Source: Nocardioides sp. YR527 (GTDB lineage: Bacteria > Actinomycetota > Actinomycetes > Propionibacteriales > Nocardioidaceae). From it: a stretch of DNA of 64,000 nucleotides. The translations under genes and the position numbers were made by a program. This document shows, one piece after another, positions 21,863-28,677 of this stretch (within the stretch, counting starts at the first letter, position 1; each line of letters starts with the position of its first letter). The notes under the pieces were generated by a model, which saw nothing but the letters and a program-made list of their open reading frames with translations, was not told the origin of the DNA and ran no database searches. The DNA lies in assembly GCF_900101045.1 (NCBI RefSeq), contig NZ_FNFN01000005.1:186001-250000 (forward strand), in the 5' to 3' direction.

Positions 21863-22636
21863 ACGAGCGAAACACGGAGCACGACCGTTCACTCGGTCGA
21901 CCGGGCCATCTCCATCCTCCAGGTGCTCGCCCGTCGGGGGGCTGTCGGCGTCACGCCGATCTCCGAGGAGCTGGGGGTGCACAAGTCCACGGTCTTCCGG
22001 TTGCTGGCGACGCTCGAGGCTCGTGGGCTGGTGGAGCAGAACAGCAGTCGCGGGCACTATCAGCTCGGCTATGGCGTCATCCAGCTGGCTGCGGGCGCGA
22101 CCCGCAAGCACGACATCTCGGTCACGAGCCGGCCGATCTGCATGGCGCTGGCCGATGCGGTCGGCGAGACGGTCAACATCGTCATCAACGACGGCGAGGA
22201 GGCCATCACCATCGACCAGGTGATCGGGAGTGCCGAGATCACCTCGGTGAACTGGGTCGGTCAGCGGAGCCCCTTGCACACGACCGCGTCCGGCAAGGTC
22301 TTCCTGGCGAACATGCCGCCCGAGGACCGTCGGCGGATCCTGGAGGGTGGCCTGGAGTCCTACACCGAGGAGACGGTGGTCGACCCCGAGAAGCTCGAGG
22401 CGCAGCTCGCCGAGGTCCGCGAGCTGGGATATGCCTTCTCGGTCGACGAGCACGAGATCGGTCTGACGGGGGTGGCCGCGCCGATCCGTTCGCTGGGTGG
22501 CGGGGTGATCGCCGCCGTGGTGGCGTCGGGTCCGTCGTTCCGCATCACTGCCGAGAAGGCGCCCGAGCTGGCCGAGCACGTGCTCGCGGCGGCCGCGGCG
22601 ATCTCCGAGCGGAACGGCTTCCCCAAGGCCGAGTGA
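21854..22636 (+). CDS. IclR family transcriptional regulator (betaine demethylation)
   Basis: A 260-residue regulator. The N-terminal winged helix ('VDRAISILQVLARR', 'LGVHKSTVFRLLATLE') is followed by an IclR effector domain from about residue 80 ('NIVINDGEEAITIDQVIG', 'LHTTASGKVFLA'). ATG 21854 gives the normal IclR length; the longer reading frame upstream has no support. It sits between fdhA (divergent) and the betaine monooxygenase genes (same direction), and all three have a GTTTC-N7-GAAAC-like site. It therefore probably controls the first demethylation step and formaldehyde removal, with betaine or a derivative as likely effector (inference). Confidence 0.9.
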   Translation: MSNTSETRSTTVHSVDRAISILQVLARRGAVGVTPISEELGVHKSTVFRLLATLEARGLVEQNSSRGHYQLGYGVIQLAAGATRKHDISVTSRPICMALADAVGETVNIVINDGEEAITIDQVIGSAEITSVNWVGQRSPLHTTASGKVFLANMPPEDRRRILEGGLESYTEETVVDPEKLEAQLAEVRELGYAFSVDEHEIGLTGVAAPIRSLGGGVIAAVVASGPSFRITAEKAPELAEHVLAAAAAISERNGFPKAE

Positions 22637-22669
22637 ACCGTGCCCGCCGAGGCGACGGCTCGGCACGTC

Positions 22670-22704
22670 GAGGGGCCCGCATGCCTGGTGCATGCGGGCC
22701 CCTC
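22670..22704 (+). terminator. Terminator downstream of iclR
   Basis: A perfect 15-bp inverted repeat, GAGGGGCCCGCATGC with GCATGCGGGCCCCTC, around a CTGGT loop lies 33 bases after the iclR stop. It isolates the gbcAB promoter from iclR transcription. Confidence 0.8.
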
Positions 22705-22755
22705 GCGTACGTCGTGACGCGGATGTAAATCCTCTGAGGGAATCCAGAGGACCCG

Positions 22756-22823
22756 TTGACAGCGTCTCGATGTGCACGCCAGAATCGTGTTGCGTTCTGC
22801 GCAGCAGTTTTGCAGAGTGAAAC
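22756..22823 (+). promoter_or_regulatory. gbcAB promoter with IclR-type operator
   Basis: TTGACA (22756-22761) and CAGAAT (22780-22785), 18 bases apart, predict a start near 22792. GTTTT-N7-GAAAC (22807-22823) lies about 15-31 bases downstream of it and matches the fdhA and iclR sites, in a position suited to repression. A small palindrome CTGCGCAG (22797-22804) lies between. The untranslated leader would be about 100 bases; I see no riboswitch-like structure in it. Confidence 0.6.
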
Positions 22824-22892
22824 AACCGCCGTCTGGCGGACCGCCGTATCTGAACCCGGAATCTGCCCGGTTTGAGCGTGGGAGACATCAAC

Positions 22893-24152
22893 GTGACGCG
22901 AATGAGCATCGAAACGACGCCTGTGGATCTGGCGTCCCTGGCGGACAGGCGAGCAACCGGCTACAGCCTGGAGGCGCCCTTCTACACCAGCTCGGAGATC
23001 TACGACCAGGATCTCGACGTCATCTTCGGCCAGCACTGGATCTTCGCTGTCGCCGAGGCGGAGATCCCGGATCCCGGTGACTACGTCACCATCGATGTGG
23101 GCGCCCACTCGGTCATCGTCGTTCGCGACGACGACGAGAACGTCCGTGCCTTCCGGAACGTGTGCCGGCACCGCGGGTCGCGACTGCTCGAGTCGGCCTG
23201 CGGGTCGATCGGCAACATCGTGTGTCCCTACCACCAGTGGACCTACCGGGTCGACGGCAGCCTCATCTTCGCCGAGTCGCAGGCGGACACGTTCGAGTAC
23301 GACAAGTTCGGGCTCAAGCCGGTCAACGTCCGTGCCGTCGGCGGGCTGGTCTTCCTCTGCCTCTCCGACGAGGCGCCGGCCGACTTCGACGAGGTCAGCG
23401 AGTTCCTCGAGCCCTACCTCAAGCCCTACTCGCTCGCCTCGGCGAAGGTCGCCCATCAGACCGACATCGTCGAGGAGGGCAACTGGAAGCTGGTGATGGA
23501 GAACAACCGGGAGTGTCACCACTGCGACGCCTCCCACCCGGAGCTGGTGACGGCGTACTTCCCGATCAGCCGCTACGAGGCCAAGAATGTCCCGCCGCGC
23601 ATGCAGTCGACCTTCGAGCGCTACCAGGTGGCGCAGGCGGAGCTCGAGAAGGCACGCGACGCCATCGGCTTCCCCCACGAGGAGCGTTGCGAGCTCGAGG
23701 GCCGTACGACGGGGTTCCAGCTCTCCCACCTCCCGCTCGACGGCGCGGGCGCGTCGTTCGGTCCGGACGGGCAGCAGCTCTGCGCGAAGCTCATGGGTTC
23801 CATCGAGGACCCGCGGTTCGGCGACCTGTCGCTGCACATGCAGCCCAACTCGTGGTTCCACTTCCTCGGTGACCACGCCGTCGTCTTCTCGGTGATCCCG
23901 CTCGCCGTCGACCGGACGCTGGTGCGGACGACCTGGCTGGTGAACCCGGAGGCTGTCGAGGGCGTCGACTACTCGGTCGAGTCGCTCACCTCCGTGTGGC
24001 GTGCCACCAACGACCAGGACCGAGTCCTGGTCGAGGGCACGCAGCGAGGAGTGGCGGACCCGGGCTACGTCCCCGGACCCTACTCCGTCGTCGAGGGTGA
24101 GGTCGATGCCTTCATCACCTGGTACGTCCAACGCGTCCGAGCCAACGCCTAG
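22893..24152 (+). CDS. gbcA: Glycine betaine monooxygenase, Rieske oxygenase component
   Basis: GbcA/BmoA (419 residues) is the terminal oxygenase that demethylates glycine betaine to dimethylglycine, releasing formaldehyde. The Rieske 2Fe-2S site is Cys91-x-His93 and Cys111-x2-His114 ('CRHRGS' and 'CPYHQW'). The mononuclear iron region 'MENNRECHHCDASHPEL' at about residues 202-218 is the variant typical of betaine and stachydrine demethylases. GTG 22893 is chosen because GGGAG lies 8 bases upstream; TTG 22872 and ATG 22902 are alternatives. It is followed after 18 bases by its reductase. The dimethylglycine oxidase in the same region supports the substrate. Confidence 0.92.
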   Translation: MTRMSIETTPVDLASLADRRATGYSLEAPFYTSSEIYDQDLDVIFGQHWIFAVAEAEIPDPGDYVTIDVGAHSVIVVRDDDENVRAFRNVCRHRGSRLLESACGSIGNIVCPYHQWTYRVDGSLIFAESQADTFEYDKFGLKPVNVRAVGGLVFLCLSDEAPADFDEVSEFLEPYLKPYSLASAKVAHQTDIVEEGNWKLVMENNRECHHCDASHPELVTAYFPISRYEAKNVPPRMQSTFERYQVAQAELEKARDAIGFPHEERCELEGRTTGFQLSHLPLDGAGASFGPDGQQLCAKLMGSIEDPRFGDLSLHMQPNSWFHFLGDHAVVFSVIPLAVDRTLVRTTWLVNPEAVEGVDYSVESLTSVWRATNDQDRVLVEGTQRGVADPGYVPGPYSVVEGEVDAFITWYVQRVRANA

Positions 24153-24170
24153 CCGCAGGTCGGAGGAGAC

Positions 24171-25337
24171 ATGACGATCTTGGAGACCGACATCCCGGCG
24201 GTGTCGGAGCCGAACTCGTTCGGCCTGCAGAACGGCCGCCCGGCCCCCGTCCGCAGCAAGCGGATGCTGGAGCCCTGCTGGGCCGAGAGCGACGTGATGG
24301 ACCTGGTGTGCAGCCAGGTTCTGGCCGTCACCCATGACGTGAAGACCTTCGTCTTCACGACCCCCGAGCGACGTCCCTTCGACTTCGAGGCCGGACAGTT
24401 CATCACCATCCGGGTCGAGATCGACGGCGAGCTGATGACTCGTTGCTACACGATCGCCTCACCGCCGACCAGGCCCGACCGACTGGCCATCACGGTCAAG
24501 CGGGTCCCCGACGGCGTCGTGTCGAACTGGCTCCACGACAACCTCGAGCCCGGGGCGTGGATCTCGATGCACGCCCCGGCGGGTGCCTTCGTCCTGCCGG
24601 AGGAGGACGCACCGAAGTACCTGTTCCTCTCGGCGGGAAGCGGTATCACCCCGGTGCTCTCGATGACGCGGACCTTGTACGACCTCGGGTCCGAGGCGGA
24701 CATCGTCTTCGTCCACAGCGCGCGTACGCCGGCAGACATCATCTACCGCGGTGAGCTGGAGGCGATGGCACGCCTGATGCCCAACCTGCGGGTGGTGGAG
24801 ATCTGTGAGGGCGATGCCCCGACCGAGCGCTGGATGGGGCTGCAGGGACGCATCTCCAAGCCGGTGCTCGAGATCCTGGCCCCTGACCTCGGCGAGCGGG
24901 AGACGTTCATCTGCGGTCCCGCGGGCTACATGGCCGCGGCGAAGTCGCTGCTCGAAGAGCTCGACTACGACATGGGGAGGTATCACGAGGAGAGCTTCGA
25001 CTTCGGCGCTCCCGAGGTGCCCGCCCCGAGTGCCGCGCCGCCGATCGAGCAGGACTCCGAGGAGGAGGCCGCGGCCGGGTTCTCGGTCGAGTTCGCGCGC
25101 AGCGGGCGGATGATCACGTGCGGTCCGGACGAGACCATCCTGGAGGCGGCGATGGCCGCCGGTATGCGGCCGATGGCCGCCTGCGGTCAGGGCATGTGCG
25201 GGACCTGCAAGGTGTCGATGCTCTCCGGAGAGGTCGACATGAAGCACAACGGCGGCATCCGGCCCAAGGAGATCGCCAACCAGAAGGTCCTGATCTGCTG
25301 CTCCAAGCCTCTGGGTGACATCCAGCTGGACTGCTGA
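24171..25337 (+). CDS. gbcB: Glycine betaine monooxygenase reductase component
   Basis: GbcB (388 residues) passes electrons from NAD(P)H through FAD and a 2Fe-2S ferredoxin to GbcA. The order is an FAD-binding barrel ('CYTIASPP'), an NAD domain ('LSAGSGITPVLSMTR', 'FICGPAGYMAAAKSLLEEL'), an acidic Pro/Ala/Glu linker at about 285-305, and a C-terminal plant-type ferredoxin ('AACGQGMCGTCK' with a final Cys in 'LICCSKP'). GGAGGAG precedes ATG 24171. The operon ends at a hairpin shared with the convergent gntR gene. Confidence 0.92.
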   Translation: MTILETDIPAVSEPNSFGLQNGRPAPVRSKRMLEPCWAESDVMDLVCSQVLAVTHDVKTFVFTTPERRPFDFEAGQFITIRVEIDGELMTRCYTIASPPTRPDRLAITVKRVPDGVVSNWLHDNLEPGAWISMHAPAGAFVLPEEDAPKYLFLSAGSGITPVLSMTRTLYDLGSEADIVFVHSARTPADIIYRGELEAMARLMPNLRVVEICEGDAPTERWMGLQGRISKPVLEILAPDLGERETFICGPAGYMAAAKSLLEELDYDMGRYHEESFDFGAPEVPAPSAAPPIEQDSEEEAAAGFSVEFARSGRMITCGPDETILEAAMAAGMRPMAACGQGMCGTCKVSMLSGEVDMKHNGGIRPKEIANQKVLICCSKPLGDIQLDC

Positions 25338-25351
25338 AGCGTACGCAGCAT

Positions 25352-25386
25352 GGGTGGCTGTCAGGTCGTGGACCTGGCAGCCACCC
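25352..25386. terminator. Bidirectional terminator between gbcB and gntR
   Basis: A 16-bp stem with one G-T wobble (GGGTGGCTGTCAGGTC with GACCTGGCAGCCACCC) and a GTG loop lies between the convergent stops at 25337 and 25392. It resembles the hairpin at 7737-7771 beside the paralogous gntR gene. Confidence 0.8.
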
Positions 25387-25391
25387 GGGCG

Positions 25392-26066
25392 TCAGAGCAC
25401 CTGACGGATCTCGCTCTCGAAGCCGCCGATGTGCGCGAGGGTGAGCTCCTCGGCCCGGTCGGCGTCGCCGTCGGCGACGGCGGTGAGGAGCTGGGCCTGC
25501 TCGACGACGTGGTGGGCCAGGTCGGGGAGCCGGTCGATCACCATCCACCAGATCCTGATGGCCAGGTTGTCGTACCTGATCAGGATGTCCTCCAGGTGGG
25601 CGTTGCCGCTCGAGCGGTAGATCAGCCCGTGCGCGGCCTTGTCGACCTGCATCAGCGAGGTGCGGTCTCCGTCGACGAGCTTGCCCTCGCCGATCTGGGC
25701 CGCGAGGGCGCGCATCTGCTCGCGTTGCTCAGCGGTCGCGCGCTCGGCGGCCGCGCGTGAGGCGTACGGCGCGAGCTGGCGGCGGATCTCGGCGATCGCG
25801 CTGAGCTCGGTCGCGTCGATCGTCGTCGCGAAGGTGCCGCGACGAGGGAAGGAGTGGACCAGGTGGTCGGCCTCGAGGCGCTTGATCGCTTCGCGGACGG
25901 GCGTGCGGCCCATGCCGATGGCCGCGGCGATCTGGCCGTCGTTGATCGGCGCCCCCGGCCGGATGTCGAGCATCACCAGGCGCTCGCGGATGTACTGGTA
26001 GGCCTGCTCGGCGAGTGAGCCGGCGGGGGGACTCGCCGTCGTTGCCAGGATCTCGTCAACCGTCAT
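25392..26066 (-). CDS. GntR family (FadR/FCD) transcriptional regulator, second paralogue
   Basis: A 224-residue regulator starting at ATG 26066; GTG 26081 would add five residues. The N-terminal winged helix has 'IGMGRTPVREAIKRLEADHL', and the FCD domain shares long stretches with the GntR at 7792-8490, including 'PRRGTFAT', 'HLEDILIRYDNLAIRIW' and 'DGDADRAEELT'. The two are clearly duplicated and are likely to bind the same DNA. A perfect-arm palindrome at 26119-26132 just upstream suggests autoregulation. It lies downstream of pabB in the same direction but is separated from it by that operator. Confidence 0.9.
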   Translation of the reverse strand: MTVDEILATTASPPAGSLAEQAYQYIRERLVMLDIRPGAPINDGQIAAAIGMGRTPVREAIKRLEADHLVHSFPRRGTFATTIDATELSAIAEIRRQLAPYASRAAAERATAEQREQMRALAAQIGEGKLVDGDRTSLMQVDKAAHGLIYRSSGNAHLEDILIRYDNLAIRIWWMVIDRLPDLAHHVVEQAQLLTAVADGDADRAEELTLAHIGGFESEIRQVL

Positions 26067-26118
26067 CGAGTCGTGCCCCACTTGTCTGTTCCGGCCTGAG
26101 CGCTTTTTACCATCTTAG

Positions 26119-26132
26119 ACTGATACATCAGT
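26119..26132. promoter_or_regulatory. GntR-type operator upstream of gntR and overlapping the pabB stop
   Basis: ACTGATACATCAGT is a palindrome with perfect 6-bp arms, one base from the regional consensus ACTGATATATCAGT. It overlaps the pabB stop codon and lies just upstream of a TAAGAT element (minus strand, 26112-26117) that could be the gntR -10 box. Autoregulation of the second GntR protein is the simplest reading. Confidence 0.65.
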
Positions 26133-27366
26133 GGCCGGGCAACGGCGTGCCGAACACCCGCAGCAGCCGCTCGGCCTTCCAGCCCGACTCGGCGTACTCG
26201 TCGTGCGCGGTCGAGTGGACGGTGATCCCGCCTCCCGTGCCGAGCTCCCAGGTGCCGTCGCCGGGGGTGGTGAGGCTTCTGATCACGACACCGAGATCCG
26301 CCCGGCCGTCGGGCGCGATCCATCCGAAGGCGCCCGAGTAGACGCCGCGCGGGCTCGTCTCGACGCTGCGGATGATCTCCATGGTCCGCAGCTTCGGCGC
26401 GCCGGTCATCGAGCCGGCGGGGAAGAGGGCGCGCAGGGCCTCGAGGCCGGTGACGCCGTCACGCAGCCGGCCGCGCACGGTCGTCACGAGCTGGTGGACC
26501 GATGCGTACGACTCGACCGCCATCAGTGAGGGGACCGTCACCGATCCGGGCTCGCACACCATCGCCAGATCGTTGCGGAGCAGGTCGACGATCATCAGGT
26601 TCTCGGCGCGGAACCTCGGGTTCGACGCCAGGTCCCGGCGCAGCTCGTCGTCCTCCTCGGGGCAGGTCGCGCGCGGGGTGGTGCCCTTGATCGGCCGGGT
26701 CTCGATCATCCGGTCCCGGTCGATCGTGGCGTACCGCTCGGGTGAAGAGCTGAGCAGCCGGACGTCGTGGTGCTGGATGAAGCCTGCGTAAGGGGCGGGG
26801 TTGAGCTCGCGCAGGCGCAGGTAGGCGAGGGCCGGGTCGACGTCGTCGCGCACCTGGACCCGGTGAGTCAGGTTCACCTCGTACGTGTTGCCGGCCCTCA
26901 GCGCTCGCTGCACCTGGTCGAAGGCTCGCGTGTAGGCGGCTGGGGTCTCGGCGACCGATCGCGTCGCTCGGTGTCGTACGGCGCCCGGGGCCGCCGACCG
27001 GTCGAAGCCCGTCGTGCGCCGGGTCCGCATCCAGACCGCGTCGGGCATCGCGGGGTCGTCCGTGCGGCTCTTCCGGGCCGGGAGGTCCGGGCGGCACGCG
27101 TAGCCGAAGAAGCCGACCCAGATCTCGTCCGGGGGCGTACGGGCGAGCTCGTCCTCGAGGACGGCGAAGATGTCGGTGCCGACCGGGCGGACCTCCTCAC
27201 CGCGGTGTCGGAGGACCTCGCCGCGGGTGGCGTCGTAGGTGAGGGAGACGTCATCGTCGCGCAGTGCCCCCATGATCGAGCGCCGGGTGTTCCCGGGTCC
27301 GGCGTCCAGCCAGAAGCAGCGCGGGCGGGTGCTCGCCATCTCGACGAACCGCTCCTCGGTCCTCAT
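26128..27366 (-). CDS. pabB: Aminodeoxychorismate synthase component I
   Basis: PabB (412 residues) uses chorismate and ammonia from PabA to make 4-amino-4-deoxychorismate, the precursor of p-aminobenzoate. The chorismate-binding domain fills the C-terminal two thirds. 'ETRPIKGTTPRA' has the catalytic-lysine PIKGT motif that separates PabB from anthranilate synthase TrpE (PIAGT). 'FPAGSMTGAPKLRTMEII' and 'LGTGGGITVHS' are family signatures. Its ATG overlaps the pabA stop (ATGA). Aminodeoxychorismate lyase (pabC) is not in the window. The shared GntR-type operator upstream of pabA links p-aminobenzoate supply to betaine use. Confidence 0.93.
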   Translation of the reverse strand: MRTEERFVEMASTRPRCFWLDAGPGNTRRSIMGALRDDDVSLTYDATRGEVLRHRGEEVRPVGTDIFAVLEDELARTPPDEIWVGFFGYACRPDLPARKSRTDDPAMPDAVWMRTRRTTGFDRSAAPGAVRHRATRSVAETPAAYTRAFDQVQRALRAGNTYEVNLTHRVQVRDDVDPALAYLRLRELNPAPYAGFIQHHDVRLLSSSPERYATIDRDRMIETRPIKGTTPRATCPEEDDELRRDLASNPRFRAENLMIVDLLRNDLAMVCEPGSVTVPSLMAVESYASVHQLVTTVRGRLRDGVTGLEALRALFPAGSMTGAPKLRTMEIIRSVETSPRGVYSGAFGWIAPDGRADLGVVIRSLTTPGDGTWELGTGGGITVHSTAHDEYAESGWKAERLLRVFGTPLPGH

Positions 27367-27956
27367 GCCGTCGCCGCGAGGAAGTTCGCGACCAGTGCAG
27401 CTCCGTGCTCGCTCAGGATCGACTCGGGATGGAACTGCACGCCCAGGTGAGGCAGTGATCGGTGACGTACGGCCATCACCACCGGCTCGCCGTCGCCGGC
27501 TTCGGTCTCGGCGATGACCTCGAGCTCGGGCGGGATGCTCGTCGCGGCGAGCGAGTGATAGCGAACCGCCGAGAACGAGGACGGTACGCCGGTGAACAGC
27601 GGGTCGCCGCGATGCCGGACCCGCGCGACGTCGCCGTGCGCGGGCGGGATCCGGTCGACGCGCCCGCCGTAGGTGGTCACGACGCCCTGCATGCCGAGAC
27701 ACACGCCGAGCACCGGGACCGTCCCCGCGCGGAGAACCTCGCCGCCGACGGCGAAGTCGCCGGGGTTCGCCGGATGCCCGGGGCCGGGGGAGAGTACGAC
27801 GTGGTCGAACCCGAGCACATGGGCCGCTGTCGTCGTGTCGTGCTGGACCACGGTCGGGAGCGCTCCGGTGACGCCGGCGATCAGGTGCACGAGGTTCCAG
27901 GTGTAGGAGTCGTGGTGGTCGACGACGACGATCCGCGGAAGGACGGTGTGGGTCAC
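27363..27956 (-). CDS. pabA: Aminodeoxychorismate synthase component II (glutamine amidotransferase)
   Basis: PabA (197 residues) hydrolyses glutamine and channels ammonia to PabB. The catalytic Cys lies in 'VLGVCLGMQGV' and the His-Glu pair in 'LGVQFHPESIL'. 'SPGPGHPANPGDF' is the oxyanion segment common to TrpG/PabA. GTG 27956 is chosen because a near-perfect GGAGG lies 5 bases upstream and the protein then begins 'MTHTVLPRIVVVDHHDSY'. It is first in a pabA-pabB unit, divergent from a RidA-family gene with one operator between them. Confidence 0.92.
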   Translation of the reverse strand: MTHTVLPRIVVVDHHDSYTWNLVHLIAGVTGALPTVVQHDTTTAAHVLGFDHVVLSPGPGHPANPGDFAVGGEVLRAGTVPVLGVCLGMQGVVTTYGGRVDRIPPAHGDVARVRHRGDPLFTGVPSSFSAVRYHSLAATSIPPELEVIAETEAGDGEPVVMAVRHRSLPHLGVQFHPESILSEHGAALVANFLAATA

Positions 27957-27978
27957 GGGCCACCTCCAGAAGACACTG

Positions 27979-28006
27979 TCGACAACTAGTATATCAGTGC
28001 TAGGGT
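27979..28006 (+). promoter_or_regulatory. Divergent pabA / RidA-family promoter with GntR-type operator
   Basis: TCGACA (27979-27984) and TAGGGT (28001-28006), 16 bases apart, predict a start at the A of ATG 28013, implying a leaderless RidA-family mRNA. The 14-mer ACTAGTATATCAGT (27985-27998), two bases from the regional consensus, fills the spacer, an ideal repressor position. It also lies just upstream of the divergent pabA gene. Confidence 0.6.
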
Positions 28007-28012
28007 CCCACC

Positions 28013-28531
28013 ATGTCGGAGCGTGCGAACCGGGTGGTGCGGCTGCTGGGCCCACGGAGATCGAACACGGCCGTGCCGCCGCCGGCCGCGGTGCTGGCCG
28101 AGCTCGGCCTGCCTGTCGGTGAGGTCGTACCGCCGGTGACGGCCCATGTGCCGGCGGTTCGCGCGGGGGCGTTCGTCTTCACCTCGGGGCAGCTGCCGAT
28201 CCGGGAGGGCGAGCTTCTCGCCACCGGCAGCGTCGGCGACACCCTCGGTGTCGCCGATGGCCAGGCCTGTGCGCAGTGGTGCGTGCTCAACGCGCTCGCC
28301 GCGATCAAGTCCGAGATCGGGGATCTCGCTCAGGTGAAGCGTGTCGTCAAGGTCGTGGTCTACGTCGCCTCGGGCGCGCTCTTCACCGATCAGGCCCTTG
28401 TCGCCAACGGTGCCTCGGAGCTCCTCGGCCGGCTGTTCGGCGACATCGGGCAGCACGCGCGCTCTGCGATCGGCGTCTCGGCGCTGCCGATGGATGCGCC
28501 GGTCGAGCTCGAGCTCGTCGTTGAGATCTGA
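28013..28531 (+). CDS. RidA family protein
   Basis: A 172-residue member of the YjgF/YER057c/UK114 (RidA) superfamily, of the longer ~150-residue subgroup. Recognisable are 'VFTSGQLPI', 'VLNALAAIKSEIGDL', 'VVKVVVYVAS' and the C-terminal 'RSAIGVSALPMDAPVELE' with the usual Arg. RidA proteins deaminate reactive enamines and imines such as 2-aminoacrylate. The first ~20 residues exceed the usual length, but the promoter places the start at this ATG and there is no Shine-Dalgarno. Control by the betaine-pathway operator suggests clean-up of aminoacrylate from serine or of imine products of the demethylases (inference). Confidence 0.85.
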   Translation: MSERANRVVRLLGPRRSNTAVPPPAAVLAELGLPVGEVVPPVTAHVPAVRAGAFVFTSGQLPIREGELLATGSVGDTLGVADGQACAQWCVLNALAAIKSEIGDLAQVKRVVKVVVYVASGALFTDQALVANGASELLGRLFGDIGQHARSAIGVSALPMDAPVELELVVEI

Positions 28532-28542
28532 CCCTTGCCCGC

Positions 28543-28578
28543 GTGATGCATCACATATAAGGTAACTGGTATATCAGT
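28543..28578 (+). promoter_or_regulatory. Tandem operators upstream of the BCCT transporter
   Basis: Two palindromes lie 23 bases apart centre to centre: the perfect 12-mer GTGATGCATCAC (28543-28554) and ACTGGTATATCAGT (28565-28578), one base from the regional GntR-type consensus. A possible -10, TATAAG (28556-28561), lies between them with TTGCCC (28535-28540) as a weak -35. Two sites two helical turns apart suggest cooperative binding or binding by both GntR paralogues. Confidence 0.6.
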
Positions 28579-28677
28579 GTCTGGCTGTGTAGCGCCCCAC
28601 CGAAGTGCCGCCGCCCGGAGCCCTCTGTGGCACCGACAGATGCTGCTCATCCCAAGAGCCCTCGATCGGAGTGCGTC

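Noticed and set aside
26128..27366. Anthranilate synthase (trpE) for the chorismate-binding enzyme
   Set aside because: The PIKGT motif with Lys marks aminodeoxychorismate synthase, and no other tryptophan gene is nearby.
27957..28055. Longer N-terminus for pabA
   Set aside because: The extension would cover the operator and the divergent gene start. GTG 27956 has a near-perfect GGAGG and matches the family start.
28627..28677. Upstream GTG start for the BCCT transporter
   Set aside because: ATG 28678 has GGAG at the right distance; the GTG has none.
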